Of a stretch of 64,000 nucleotides of DNA, positions 52,356 through 61,214 are shown one piece after another (position 1 is the first letter of the stretch; each line of letters starts with the position of its first letter). Source of the DNA: Nakamurella deserti (GTDB lineage: Bacteria > Actinomycetota > Actinomycetes > Mycobacteriales > Nakamurellaceae); NCBI RefSeq assembly GCF_003260015.1, contig NZ_QCXS01000002.1, positions 124,001 through 188,000 of the forward strand, read 5' to 3'. A program made the translations under genes and the position numbers. The notes beneath the pieces are model-generated. The model searched no databases and was not told where the DNA came from. It worked only from the letters and a program-made list of their open reading frames with translations.

Positions 52356-53132
52356 GTGAACGCCATCGCACTGGTCAACGGCGGCGACGGGGGAGCGCTG
52401 TCCCCGCCGTCGCCCTCCGGTGACGGCAGCCGGCCCCAGGTGCTGCGCGCCAAGCTCGAACTCCACGAGTCCTCACCCACGACCGGCGGCCGCAAGCTCG
52501 GGTCCCCGGCGGGCACCATCGATTTCCAGTTCAACCCCAGGGAACTGACCATCGCCAAGTCGGCGAAATGGGAACGCAAGAACGACCGGAACGCGAAGAA
52601 GGCGGCACCGCCGCAGTTCTCGGGGGCCGACCCGTGCAAGATGACGCTGGAGATGTTCTTCGACGCGACAGCCAAGCACGACGGCAGCGTCGTCGAGGCC
52701 GTCGAGAAGCTCTTCTCCTGCTGCGTTCCCACCGCCCGCACGAGCGGCGACGACAAACCGGTGCCGCCGCTGGTCGTCTTCACCTGGGGCACGGTCACCA
52801 GCTTCCCGGCCTTCGTCACCCAGGTCAGCGCCAAGTACACGCTCTTCTCGGCCGGCGGCACCCCGATCCGGGCCACCTGCAGCGTCACGCTGGAGGAGAT
52901 GCCGGGCGAGAACAGTCAGCAGAACCCGACCTCCGGCTCGCTCGCGGCGCGGCGGGTGCACCGCATGGTGGTGGGTGACAGCCTCGCGTCGGTGGCCTAC
53001 GCCGAGTACGGCGACGCCACCCTCTGGCGGCCGCTGGCCCGCTTCAACGGCATCGACGACCCGCTGCGCATCCCCGACGGCACGACCGTGCTGGTGCCCA
53101 GCGCCGCCGAACTCGACGCGACGGGGCGGTGA
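52356..53132 (+). CDS. LysM-domain tube/baseplate adaptor (Pvc7-like)
   Basis: A 258-residue protein linking tube to baseplate. The N-terminal part has the family motif IDFQFNPRELTIAKSAKW and PCKMTLEMFFDA. A C-terminal LysM module (about 208-252, RMVVGDSLASVAYAEYGDATLW to IPDGTTVLVP) follows. The GTG start at 52356 lies 3 nt after the previous stop. Equivalent proteins (gp53-like) sit at the spike-tube joint in contractile tails. Confidence 0.92.
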   Translation: MNAIALVNGGDGGALSPPSPSGDGSRPQVLRAKLELHESSPTTGGRKLGSPAGTIDFQFNPRELTIAKSAKWERKNDRNAKKAAPPQFSGADPCKMTLEMFFDATAKHDGSVVEAVEKLFSCCVPTARTSGDDKPVPPLVVFTWGTVTSFPAFVTQVSAKYTLFSAGGTPIRATCSVTLEEMPGENSQQNPTSGSLAARRVHRMVVGDSLASVAYAEYGDATLWRPLARFNGIDDPLRIPDGTTVLVPSAAELDATGR

Positions 53133-53136
53133 CACC

Positions 53137-54954
53137 GTGTCCACCAGTTCCGGGTTCGTCGTCGAGATCGACGGCTCGCCGCTGCCCGCCGAGGCGAAGG
53201 CGCTGCTGCTGTCGGCGACCGTCGACGACAGCCTGCACCTGCCGGACCTGTTCCTGCTCCGGTTCCGGGACTCCGAGCGGCTGGTGTTGACCAGATCCGG
53301 CGCGAAGATCGGCTCGAGGATCCGGGTCTCGGTCATCAGTGACGCCGCGACCACGCCGGAGCGGTTGATCGAGGGGGAGGTGACCGCGCTCGAGGCGGAG
53401 TTCGACAGCACCGGCACCTTCACCGTCATCCGTGGCTACGACCAGGCGCACCGGCTGTTCCGCGGCCGGCGCACCGAGAGTCACCTGCAGTGCACCGCTT
53501 CCGACGTCGCCACCACCGTGGCGCAGCGGGCCGGCCTGCGGATCGGCGAGGTGACCGCCACGAGCACCGTCTTCGACCACCTGTCGCAGGCCGGGGTGAC
53601 CGACTGGGAGTTCCTCGGCGGGCTCGCGCGCGAGATCGGCTTCGAGGTGGCGGTCCGCGACGGCCGCTTCTACTTCCGGCCGCCGGCCACCGCCGCCGCC
53701 GCGCCCGACCCGACCGGCGGCGGGGCGCGCCGCGACCCGCTGGTCCTGCGGCCCGGCACCGACCTGGTGCGGTTCCGCTCGGTGGTCACCGCGGCCGAGC
53801 AGGTCCGCGAGGTCGAGGTCCGCGGTTGGGATCTGGCCCAGAAGCGGGCGCTGATCGCCACCGCACCGGCCGTGACCACCAGCGCGGTGCTGCCCACCGT
53901 GCGCCCCACCGACATCGCCGCCGTCTTCGGCGATCCCGTCCACGTCGCCACCGACACCGCGTACCGGACGCAGTCGGAGGTCGACACCGCGGCCAAGGCC
54001 CTGGCCGAACACATCGCCGGCGGCTTCGCCGAGTTCGAGGGGGTCGCCCGGGGCAACCCCCGACTCGTCGCCGGGGCGGCGGTCAGCATCGAGAACGTCG
54101 GCGAGCCGTTCGACGGCAAGTACCTGGTGACCAGCTCCCGGCACCGCTACGACCCCCTCACGGGCTACACCACGGCGTTCTCGGTCACCGGCCGGCAGGA
54201 GCGCAGCCTGTTCGGGCTCACCTCCGGCACCACGCCGGGCCGGCCGGTGACCGGCCCCGTCGTGGGGCTGGTCAGCAACGCCGACGATCCCGAGCACCGT
54301 GGCCGGGTCACGGTGACGTTCCCGTGGCTCTCGGACGACTACGTCAGCGACTGGGCCCGCACGGTGCAGCCGGGAGCCGGCCGCGACCGCGGCACCATGA
54401 TCGTCCCCGAGGTGGGCGACGAGGTGCTGGTGCTCTTCGAACAGGGCGACATCCGCCGGCCGTACGTCGTCGGCGGTCTGTACAACGGCGTGGACACCCC
54501 GCCCACCGGCGGACCGGCGCTCGTGGACGGCGGCTCGGGGGCGGTCAACCGCCGGTCACTGGTGTCCCGGCGCGGGCACCGCATCGACCTGCTCGACGAG
54601 GACGGCCGCACCGAGGGCGTCAGCCTGAGCACCACCGGCGGCAGGCTCCGGCTCACCCTGGACGCGGTCGGCACCGCGGTGACGCTGCACTCCGACGGAA
54701 CCGTGCTGGTGGAGGGCAAGGGCGGCGTCGTGGTGGACGCGGCGAGCGCCAAGCTCGAGCTCAAGGGGGGCCAGATCGCGCTCACCGCGACCAGCGGCGT
54801 GACCATCGACGGCGGCGCCGGTGGGGTCGAGGCCACCACCGGGGGCCGGCTCTCACTGAAGGGGGCCACCGCCACCCTCGAGGGCAGCGCGCAGACCACG
54901 GTCAAGGCCGGTGGCGTGCTCACGGTCCAGGGATCGCTGGTGAAGATCAATTGA
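53137..54954 (+). CDS. VgrG-like spike protein (Pvc8-like)
   Basis: A 605-residue central spike combining gp27-like and gp5-like parts. The N-terminal gp27-like domains cover about 1-360. The OB-fold is near 370-450 (HRGRVTVTFPWLSDDYVSDW, PEVGDEVLVLFEQGD, RPYVVGGLYNG). A beta-helix-like end rich in Gly/Thr/Val follows. The start is GTG 53137 (VSTSSGFVVEIDG), where homology begins, 4 nt after the LysM gene. No extra effector domain is fused to its C-terminus. Confidence 0.94.
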   Translation: MSTSSGFVVEIDGSPLPAEAKALLLSATVDDSLHLPDLFLLRFRDSERLVLTRSGAKIGSRIRVSVISDAATTPERLIEGEVTALEAEFDSTGTFTVIRGYDQAHRLFRGRRTESHLQCTASDVATTVAQRAGLRIGEVTATSTVFDHLSQAGVTDWEFLGGLAREIGFEVAVRDGRFYFRPPATAAAAPDPTGGGARRDPLVLRPGTDLVRFRSVVTAAEQVREVEVRGWDLAQKRALIATAPAVTTSAVLPTVRPTDIAAVFGDPVHVATDTAYRTQSEVDTAAKALAEHIAGGFAEFEGVARGNPRLVAGAAVSIENVGEPFDGKYLVTSSRHRYDPLTGYTTAFSVTGRQERSLFGLTSGTTPGRPVTGPVVGLVSNADDPEHRGRVTVTFPWLSDDYVSDWARTVQPGAGRDRGTMIVPEVGDEVLVLFEQGDIRRPYVVGGLYNGVDTPPTGGPALVDGGSGAVNRRSLVSRRGHRIDLLDEDGRTEGVSLSTTGGRLRLTLDAVGTAVTLHSDGTVLVEGKGGVVVDAASAKLELKGGQIALTATSGVTIDGGAGGVEATTGGRLSLKGATATLEGSAQTTVKAGGVLTVQGSLVKIN

Positions 54955-55006
54955 CCGCCACCGTGCCCACCTCGGCCGCCGGGTCCCGCCGCCCGGGAGG
55001 CCCCTG

Positions 55007-55288
55007 ATGCCGCCCGCCGCCCGGGTCGGCGACCCCACCGGACACCCCGGGGCGATCGGGCCGCCCGGGGTGCCGACGGTGCTCATCGGCGGAGTGCCCG
55101 CCGCGACGGTGGGCACCCCGCACGTCTGCTCGTTCCCGCCGCCCGCCGTGCACCCGCCCACCGCCGTCGCCCCGCCCGGCTGCCCGACCGTGCTCATCGG
55201 CGGGATGCCGGCGGCCCGGGTGGGCGACCTGTCGTTGTGCGGGGCGCCCATCGTGGCCGGCGCCCCCACCGTGTTGATCGGAGGATGA
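55007..55288 (+). CDS. PAAR-like spike tip protein
   Basis: A 93-residue PAAR-fold protein that sharpens the spike. It repeats the PAAR pattern: AARVGDPTGHPGAIGP, PTVLIGGVPAATVG, PTVLIGGMPAARVGD and PTVLIGG. His and Cys residues (H38-V-C40 region, C77-type) could hold the tip metal. ATG 55007. It lies between the spike and gp25 genes, as expected. Confidence 0.92.
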   Translation: MPPAARVGDPTGHPGAIGPPGVPTVLIGGVPAATVGTPHVCSFPPPAVHPPTAVAPPGCPTVLIGGMPAARVGDLSLCGAPIVAGAPTVLIGG

Positions 55289-55289
55289 G

Positions 55290-55733
55290 ATGGCCATCGA
55301 CTTCGTCGGCGCCGGCTGGGCGTTCCCGCTCGGCACGGACGCCACCGGCGGGATCGCCCTGGTGGTCCGCGAACGCGAGATCGAGGAGGCGATCCGGCTG
55401 ATCCTGGCCACGGCCCCCGGCGAGCGGCCCATGCGGCCCGAGTTCGGTTGCCGTGTGCACGATCACGTCTTCGCCGAGATGAACGCGACGACCGCCGGGG
55501 CGATCTCGCACGACGTCCGGGCGGCGCTGGAGCAGTGGGAACCGCGGATCGAGGTCCGCGAGGTGCGGATCACCTTCGACCAGCTCCGCTCCGGCACCGT
55601 GTGGATCGACATCCACTACCTGATCCGGGGGGTCAACGACCAGCGCAACCTGGTCTTCCCGTTCTACGTCATCCCCGACGAGCCGGCCTCGCCGCCCGCC
55701 GCCCGGGCGACGCGCACCGACGGGCGGGGTTGA
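55290..55733 (+). CDS. gp25/GPW-like baseplate wedge protein
   Basis: A 147-residue baseplate protein. The gp25 signature is visible: GWAFPLGTDATGG, IEEAIRLILATAPGERPMRP, FGCRVHDHVFAEMN and VRAALEQWEPRIEV. In contractile tails gp25 nucleates sheath assembly at the baseplate. ATG 55290 is 1 nt after the PAAR stop, with GGAGG in the PAAR coding end. Confidence 0.95.
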   Translation: MAIDFVGAGWAFPLGTDATGGIALVVREREIEEAIRLILATAPGERPMRPEFGCRVHDHVFAEMNATTAGAISHDVRAALEQWEPRIEVREVRITFDQLRSGTVWIDIHYLIRGVNDQRNLVFPFYVIPDEPASPPAARATRTDGRG

Positions 55734-55734
55734 C

Positions 55735-57672
55735 ATGGTCCTCCCCGCACCGGACCTGGATGACCGCACCTTCCAGCAGCTCGTCGACGACGCCAAACGC
55801 ATGGTGCAGCAACGCTGCCCGACCTGGACCGACCACAACGTGTCCGATCCTGGAGTCACCCTGATCGAGGCCTTCGCACAGATGGTCGACCAGCTCATCT
55901 ACCGGCTGAACCGGGTGCCCGAGCGGCACTACGTGAAGTTCCTGGATCTCATCGGGGTCGAGCTCCGGCCGCCCGCCGCCGCCCGCGGCCGCGTCACGTT
56001 CTGGTTGTCGGCGCCGCAGCCGCAGCCCGTGCTGGTGCGCGCGGAGACCGAGGTGGCCACGCCCCGCACCGATGTCGCCGACCCGGTGGTGTTCGCGACC
56101 AACGCCGACCTGACGATCGTGCCGTGCTCGTTCAGCCGGGCGGCCGCCGTCCCCGCGGGCGGCGAGGCCGTCGACCACACGGTCGCGCTGCGGTCCGGCC
56201 AGCCCTTCGACTGCTTTCAGCGGGCGCCGCAGGCCGGCGACGCCCTGCTGGTCGGGCTGTCCGCCGCGGTGCCCTCGTGTGCGGTCGTCGTCCGGATGGA
56301 CTGCCGGGTTCGGGGTGTCGGCGTCCGCCCGGACTGGCCGCCGCTGGTCTGGGAGGCCTGGACCGGCGCCTCCTGGACCGCCTGCGAACTCGACCGTGAC
56401 GAGACCGGTGGGCTGAACCGGGCCGGGGATGTCGTGCTGCACGTGCCGGAGACCCATGTGGCGTCCATCGTGGCCCGGCAGCGCGCCGGCTGGCTGCGCT
56501 GCCGGCTGCTGCCCCCCGAGGAGGGACAACCCACCTACCGGGAGTCCCCGCAGGTGCTGTCGCTGTCGGCGTTCACCATCGGCGGCACGGCCCGCACCAT
56601 CCACGCGCAGGTGGTCCGGCGGGAGGACGTCGGGCTGTCCGACGGCACCCCCGCCCAGCGGTTCAGCCTGCAGCGCCGGCCCGTGGTGCCCTGGGAGGAG
56701 CCGTCGGTGCTCGAGGTCCACGACGGCACGGACACGCAGGAGTGGACCGCCGTCGAGCACTTCGCCGATTCCGGACCGGGCCACCGGCACTTCCACCTCG
56801 ACGCGGCGGCCGGCGAGGTGCAGTTCGGCCCGGCGGTGCGGGAGAGCGACGGCACGCTGCGCCACTACGGGGCGGTACCGCCCAAGGGAGCGTCGCTGCG
56901 GATCCGGGCGTACCGCACCGGAGGCGGGGTCAGCGGCAACGTCGGTACCGGGCAGATCCGGGTGCTCAAGACCAGCGTGCCCTACGTCGCCCGGGTGGAG
57001 AACCGCTCGCCGGCCATCGGTGGGGCGCGCGGGGAGGACATCGAGGACGCCAAGCAGCGCGGGCCGTTGGTGCTGCGGTCCCGCGGGCGGGCGGTCACGG
57101 CCGAGGACTTCGAGGAGCTGACCCGCCAGGTCGCGCCCGAGATCGCCCGCGTGCAGTGCGCTCCCGACGCCGGGGGAGTCCGGGTCCTGGTGGTGCCCTG
57201 GGTCGAGGGTGACGACATCGGCCGGATCCGGCGCGAGCACCTCGATCCGCTCCCCGAGTCGCTGGCCCGGGTCACCGCCCATCTCGACGAGCGGCGGTTG
57301 ATCGGCACCCGGCTCGTGGTGGAGCCGCCCGCGTACCGGTGGCTCACCGCGGTGGTCAGCGTGCGGGCCCGGCCGCGGTTCCAGGCCGAGGACGTCCGCA
57401 CCCAGGTGCTGCGCGCGGTGTACCGGCTCTTCGACCCGCTCCACGGGGGACCGGAGGGCACCGGCTGGCCCCTCGGCCGGGCGGTGCAGCCCCACGAGGT
57501 GAACGCGATCCTGGCCCGGATCCCGGGGGTGGACATGTCCGAGGAGATCATGGTCCAGCTGTTCCCGGCCGACCCGGACACCGGCCGCCGGGGGGCCGCG
57601 GTGCCGCGGCTCGCCCTGGCGCCCGGCGAGCTCGTGCACTCCTACGAGCACCAGGTGCAGGTGCGGCGGTGA
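55735..57672 (+). CDS. Baseplate J-like wedge protein (Pvc11-like)
   Basis: A 645-residue putative baseplate assembly protein. N-terminal LDDRTFQQLVDDAKRMVQQ, WTDHNVSDPGVTLIEAFAQM and LIYRLNRVPERHY match the family. Later come GEVQFGPAVRESDG, YRTGGGVSGNVGTGQI and EDFEELTRQVAPEIARVQC. It forms the wedge ring with gp25 and tail protein I. ATG 55735; the stop overlaps the next GTG. Confidence 0.94.
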   Translation: MVLPAPDLDDRTFQQLVDDAKRMVQQRCPTWTDHNVSDPGVTLIEAFAQMVDQLIYRLNRVPERHYVKFLDLIGVELRPPAAARGRVTFWLSAPQPQPVLVRAETEVATPRTDVADPVVFATNADLTIVPCSFSRAAAVPAGGEAVDHTVALRSGQPFDCFQRAPQAGDALLVGLSAAVPSCAVVVRMDCRVRGVGVRPDWPPLVWEAWTGASWTACELDRDETGGLNRAGDVVLHVPETHVASIVARQRAGWLRCRLLPPEEGQPTYRESPQVLSLSAFTIGGTARTIHAQVVRREDVGLSDGTPAQRFSLQRRPVVPWEEPSVLEVHDGTDTQEWTAVEHFADSGPGHRHFHLDAAAGEVQFGPAVRESDGTLRHYGAVPPKGASLRIRAYRTGGGVSGNVGTGQIRVLKTSVPYVARVENRSPAIGGARGEDIEDAKQRGPLVLRSRGRAVTAEDFEELTRQVAPEIARVQCAPDAGGVRVLVVPWVEGDDIGRIRREHLDPLPESLARVTAHLDERRLIGTRLVVEPPAYRWLTAVVSVRARPRFQAEDVRTQVLRAVYRLFDPLHGGPEGTGWPLGRAVQPHEVNAILARIPGVDMSEEIMVQLFPADPDTGRRGAAVPRLALAPGELVHSYEHQVQVRR

Positions 57673-58208
57673 GAGCGGGGATCGACGGTCTGCTCACGCC
57701 GCACCCGCTGGGCGCCACGTTGCCGGTGGTGTTCCGGGAGGACGACTTCACCCAGCGGTTCTGCGCCGGGCTGGACTCCGTGCTGGCCCCGGTGCTCGCC
57801 ACCCTGGACTCGCTGCCCGCCTACTTCGACCCGGCGACCGCCCCGGACGACATGCTGGCCTGGCTGGCGGGCTGGATGGGCATCGTGGTCGACGGCCACC
57901 AGTCGGCCGACCGGCAGCGCCGGCTGGTCCGGACCGGTGCTGAGATCCTGCGCTGGCGCGGCACCGTGCGCGGGGTGCGCGGTGCGGTCCGCGGACTGTT
58001 CGGCGCCGATCCGGAGATCATCGAACCCGGGAGCAGCCGCTGGTCGACCACGGCGGGTTCGCCGCTGCCCCCGGCGGCGGCGCCGGACCTGCTCGTCCGG
58101 CTCGCGGTCGACGACCCGGCCGGCTTCGACCTGCGCCGGCTCGACGCGCTCGTGGCTCTGGTCAAGCCGGCCCATCTGGAGCACCGGGTCGAGGTGACGG
58201 CACGGTGA
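57669..58208 (+). CDS. Phage tail protein I-like baseplate protein (Pvc12-like)
   Basis: A 179-residue baseplate wedge component. Features: LPVVFREDDFTQRFCAGLD, LDSLPAYFDPATAPDDML, WLAGWMGIVVD, RWRGTVRGVRGAVRGLFG and a C-terminal VALVKPAHLEHRVEV. Its GTG start overlaps the baseplate J stop by 4 nt. It is the last gene of the rightward eCIS run; no tail-fibre gene follows. Confidence 0.92.
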   Translation: MRAGIDGLLTPHPLGATLPVVFREDDFTQRFCAGLDSVLAPVLATLDSLPAYFDPATAPDDMLAWLAGWMGIVVDGHQSADRQRRLVRTGAEILRWRGTVRGVRGAVRGLFGADPEIIEPGSSRWSTTAGSPLPPAAAPDLLVRLAVDDPAGFDLRRLDALVALVKPAHLEHRVEVTAR

Positions 58209-58236
58209 GCGCGCCGGGTGCCGTGGCTCGGCGCGC
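58209..58236. terminator. Possible bidirectional hairpin between convergent genes
   Basis: GCGCGCCG (58209-58216) pairs with CGGCGCGC (58229-58236) across a 12-nt loop, directly after the last eCIS stop and before the convergent SARP gene end. There is no T-run, so terminator activity is only suggested by position. Confidence 0.4.
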
Positions 58237-58251
58237 GGGCCGCGGCCGGGG

Positions 58252-61101
58252 TCAGCCGCCGGCGGGGACGAGCTCGGCGATGATGCGGGCGTGCTGCAAC
58301 CGGACGCGCAACGCCGCCGTCGCGTCGCCCGCTTCCTCGTGCAGGGCGGCCAGCTGGCGCCAGGCCGCGTCCTGCAACGGCTCCAGCCCGATCGAGCGGC
58401 CGGCCGCCGCCAGCGCCTCGGTCCGCCGCCCGGAGGCCCGCAGGTCGACGGCGAGCGCGGCCGCCGCCTCCGCGGCGGCCACCCGTAGCCGGTCGCGTTC
58501 GGCGGTGAGGTGCTCGGCGGCGCCGTCCTCGGGCAGCAGATCGCCGCGGTAGAGCTCCAACGCGCACTGACGGGCGACCGTGCGGACCGTCGCGTCGGGG
58601 TCACCGGCGGCGGCCCGCGCGGCGGTCAGGTGCTCCTCGAACCGCCGGACGTCCAGGCGGCTGCCCGGCCCCATCGCGAGCCGGTATCCGCTGTCGCGCC
58701 GGGGGAGCCAGTCCAGCCCGGGCGGCCCGTGCGGCTCCAGGACGTGACGGACGCTGGACAGGGCGACCTGCAGGCGGCGGAGCCCCACCGGGTAGTCCGC
58801 CCCGGGCCAGAAGGCGTCGACCAACCGCTCCTGGTGGATGTACCGGCCGCCGGCCAGTGCCAGCATCCGCAGCACCGCCCGGGCCCGTGGCCGCAGGGCC
58901 GCGAGATCGACCGCCCGGCCCGAGATCTCGAGGTCGAAGCCGCCGAGGCAGCGGACCGCCACCCGCGGTGGCCCGGCACCGGGTTCGGCGGGCGGCCCGT
59001 CGCCGACGCCCGCGGGTCTCCGCGGTGCGGTCGGGACCGCGGCGGCGCCGGGAGCCCGGCCGGGGTGCGCACCATCGTCACCGGCGAGCCCGCCACCGCC
59101 CCGCGCCGCCGACCTCGCCAGCACGTCGCACCAGCCGGCCGGGACCGGGGCGTCCAGGCGTTCGAACCGCCCGCGCGCGTCGGTGAAGGCCGCGGCGCTG
59201 CGGTCCGCGTCGAGGTCGCGCAGCGCCACCGCCAGCGCCGTCCGCAGCACCGCGGCGCCCCACGCGTCGCCCGCCCGCTCGCATTCCTCCAGGACGTCGT
59301 CGCAGGCCTCGATGCGCCAGTCGGGCGCACGACCCGCGACCAGGGCCGCTTCCGCCAGTCCGCGCGACATCCGTTCCACCCAGGGCAGTCCCGCGAACTC
59401 CGCCTCCAGTGCGATGCGCCCGAACTCGGCGGCGGTGTCCGCGGACCGGTCCGCGGCCCAGCCCGCCGGTACGGTCGCCGCCAACCGGCCCAGCAACCGG
59501 TGGGTGGGATCCGGGGCGTCGGCGAGCGGGCCGAGCAGCGTCGCCGCCCCGGCCAGATCGCCGGCGAGCAGCCGCACCAGCGCGGCGCCGAGCCGGGCGC
59601 CGTCGTCGTCCGGGGACCACGTCGCGCCCCCCGCGGGGTCGACCGGTCGCCGGGTCGCGATCCGGACCACCGCCGACCAGTGGTCCGGCAGCGTCCGGGG
59701 GTCGGCCGGCACGGCCGTCCACAGCAGCGCGAGGCCGCGCTCGCGCCGGCAGCTGTCCCGGAAGTCCGGCTCGTCGAGGAGGCTCTCGGCCTGCTCGAAG
59801 GCGGTCACCGCGGCGGTGACGGCACCCGCCCGCATCCGGCGCCGGGCCTCGGTGAGCGACAGCCACGGATCGAACTGCACCACCGCCGGCGGCAGGACCA
59901 GGTCCGTGCCGGTGGCGGTGACCACCGGATCCGACCCGCGGGACCGGACGAGAGCGGCCACCGCGCCCCAGTTCTCGGCGCGGGCGTGGGCGCGCACGGC
60001 CGCCGACGTCATCCCGGCCCCTTCCAGCAACGCCGCACTGGCGGCGTAGAAGGACCGGGCCCGCTCCGCGCCGTACTCCTCCTGCAGCGCCCACTCGAGG
60101 TGCGCCCGCAACACCTCGTGGTAACGGAAGGTACGCCCGTCGTCCTCGGAGGAGGTGAACAGCTGCTGCTGCGCCAGGTCGTCGAGGATCGTGGCGCTGC
60201 CGGTGGTGTCGAGCAGCCGGTCACACAGGTCACCGGTCAGCGTCCCGAGGGTGGACGTCTTCATCAGGAACTGGCGGCGGTCCTCCGGCAGCTCGCCGAT
60301 GACGTTGCGGACCAGGTAGGACCGGATCAACCGGGACCGGCCGCCGAGCTCGCCGACCGCCCGTTGCCGGTCCGGGCCGGTGTGGCCACGGGTGGCGAGG
60401 TGGAACAGCTGCAGACCCGCCGCCCAGCCCCCGATCCGGCGCGTCAGGGCGGCCGCGGCCTCCGGCGTGAGCGGGCGGCGGAAGACGTTGCGGAACAGGT
60501 CTTCGACCTCCCACGACCGGAAACGCAGGTCGTCACCGGAGATCTCGTGCAGCTGACCCCACAAGCGCAGCCGCAGCGTGCTCAGATCCGGCTGCCGCCG
60601 GGAGCCGGCCAGCACCCGCAGGTTCTCCGGCCGCAGCGCGACGAAGCGCTCGAGGCCGCGTTCGGCGGGGGAGCCCACGATCTCGTGCACGTCGTCCAGG
60701 ACGAGCAACGCCGGCGGGCACCCCTGCTCGAGGTCGGCGAGCAGCGCGGCCGTCCCCCCGGCGGCCAGCGAGCGCCCCAGGGCGGTCCCCAGCGAGCGGG
60801 CCAGGTGGGCGAGCATGGTCGCCTCGGACGTGTCGTCGGACGTCATCCGGTACCAGGCGGTGGGCACCGGGGCCAGTGCGCACACCCGGGCCAGCAGGGT
60901 CGTCTTGCCCGAGCCGGGTGGGCCGACGACGAGGGACAGCCGGCTCCCCGGCACCCCGTCGACCAACGGCGCCTCGAGCCGGGGGCGACCCAGCCCGGTG
61001 GTCTCGGGGCGACGGAGCTTCTCGGTCAGGACGACCGGGGCGGCGCGGCGGTCACCCACGGACTCCCCGGGCGCGGCCCGGGTACCGGTGAGTGTGTCCA
61101 C
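58252..61101 (-). CDS. STAND-ATPase transcriptional regulator with SARP-type wHTH and BTAD domain
   Basis: A 949-residue regulator. The N-terminal MalT-like STAND NTPase has its P-loop in VGPPGSGKTTLLARV (about 58-72) and Walker B LLVLDDVHE. A helical repeat region follows. The C-terminal 250 residues are an OmpR/SARP winged helix (VAVRCLGGFDLEISGRAVDL; LVDAFWPGADYPVGLRRLQ) plus the bacterial transcriptional activation domain (ELYRGDLLPEDG). The fusion order, STAND first and SARP last, differs from AfsR. It is convergent with the eCIS operon and is a good candidate to act on the heptamer repeats at 35402-35453. Confidence 0.88.
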   Translation of the reverse strand: MDTLTGTRAAPGESVGDRRAAPVVLTEKLRRPETTGLGRPRLEAPLVDGVPGSRLSLVVGPPGSGKTTLLARVCALAPVPTAWYRMTSDDTSEATMLAHLARSLGTALGRSLAAGGTAALLADLEQGCPPALLVLDDVHEIVGSPAERGLERFVALRPENLRVLAGSRRQPDLSTLRLRLWGQLHEISGDDLRFRSWEVEDLFRNVFRRPLTPEAAAALTRRIGGWAAGLQLFHLATRGHTGPDRQRAVGELGGRSRLIRSYLVRNVIGELPEDRRQFLMKTSTLGTLTGDLCDRLLDTTGSATILDDLAQQQLFTSSEDDGRTFRYHEVLRAHLEWALQEEYGAERARSFYAASAALLEGAGMTSAAVRAHARAENWGAVAALVRSRGSDPVVTATGTDLVLPPAVVQFDPWLSLTEARRRMRAGAVTAAVTAFEQAESLLDEPDFRDSCRRERGLALLWTAVPADPRTLPDHWSAVVRIATRRPVDPAGGATWSPDDDGARLGAALVRLLAGDLAGAATLLGPLADAPDPTHRLLGRLAATVPAGWAADRSADTAAEFGRIALEAEFAGLPWVERMSRGLAEAALVAGRAPDWRIEACDDVLEECERAGDAWGAAVLRTALAVALRDLDADRSAAAFTDARGRFERLDAPVPAGWCDVLARSAARGGGGLAGDDGAHPGRAPGAAAVPTAPRRPAGVGDGPPAEPGAGPPRVAVRCLGGFDLEISGRAVDLAALRPRARAVLRMLALAGGRYIHQERLVDAFWPGADYPVGLRRLQVALSSVRHVLEPHGPPGLDWLPRRDSGYRLAMGPGSRLDVRRFEEHLTAARAAAGDPDATVRTVARQCALELYRGDLLPEDGAAEHLTAERDRLRVAAAEAAAALAVDLRASGRRTEALAAAGRSIGLEPLQDAAWRQLAALHEEAGDATAALRVRLQHARIIAELVPAGG

Positions 61102-61144
61102 GTCGGCCCGTCCCAGGTCGGATCACCGCAGATGCGTTCCCTCC

Positions 61145-61173
61145 ATCCTGCGCGCCACGCCCGGCGTTGTCAT
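61145..61173 (-). promoter_or_regulatory. Candidate promoter of the SARP-type regulator
   Basis: Read on the minus strand: ATGACA (61173-61168), 17 bp, then CAGGAT (61150-61145), 44 bp upstream of the start codon. The -35 matches five of six TTGACA positions; the -10 is moderate. Confidence 0.45.
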
Positions 61174-61214
61174 CGGGCGAAACGGGTGTTTCGGGGTGCG
61201 ACCGGGTGAGCCCG

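Noticed and set aside
46244-58208. Type VI secretion system or prophage tail
   Set aside because: No TssJLM membrane complex, ClpV, capsid, terminase or portal genes; the Afp15-like ATPase, DUF4255 and DUF4157 genes indicate an eCIS.
58510-61209. 899-codon plus-strand frame opposite the SARP-type regulator
   Set aside because: The minus strand shows P-loop, winged-helix and BTAD motifs; the plus frame has none.
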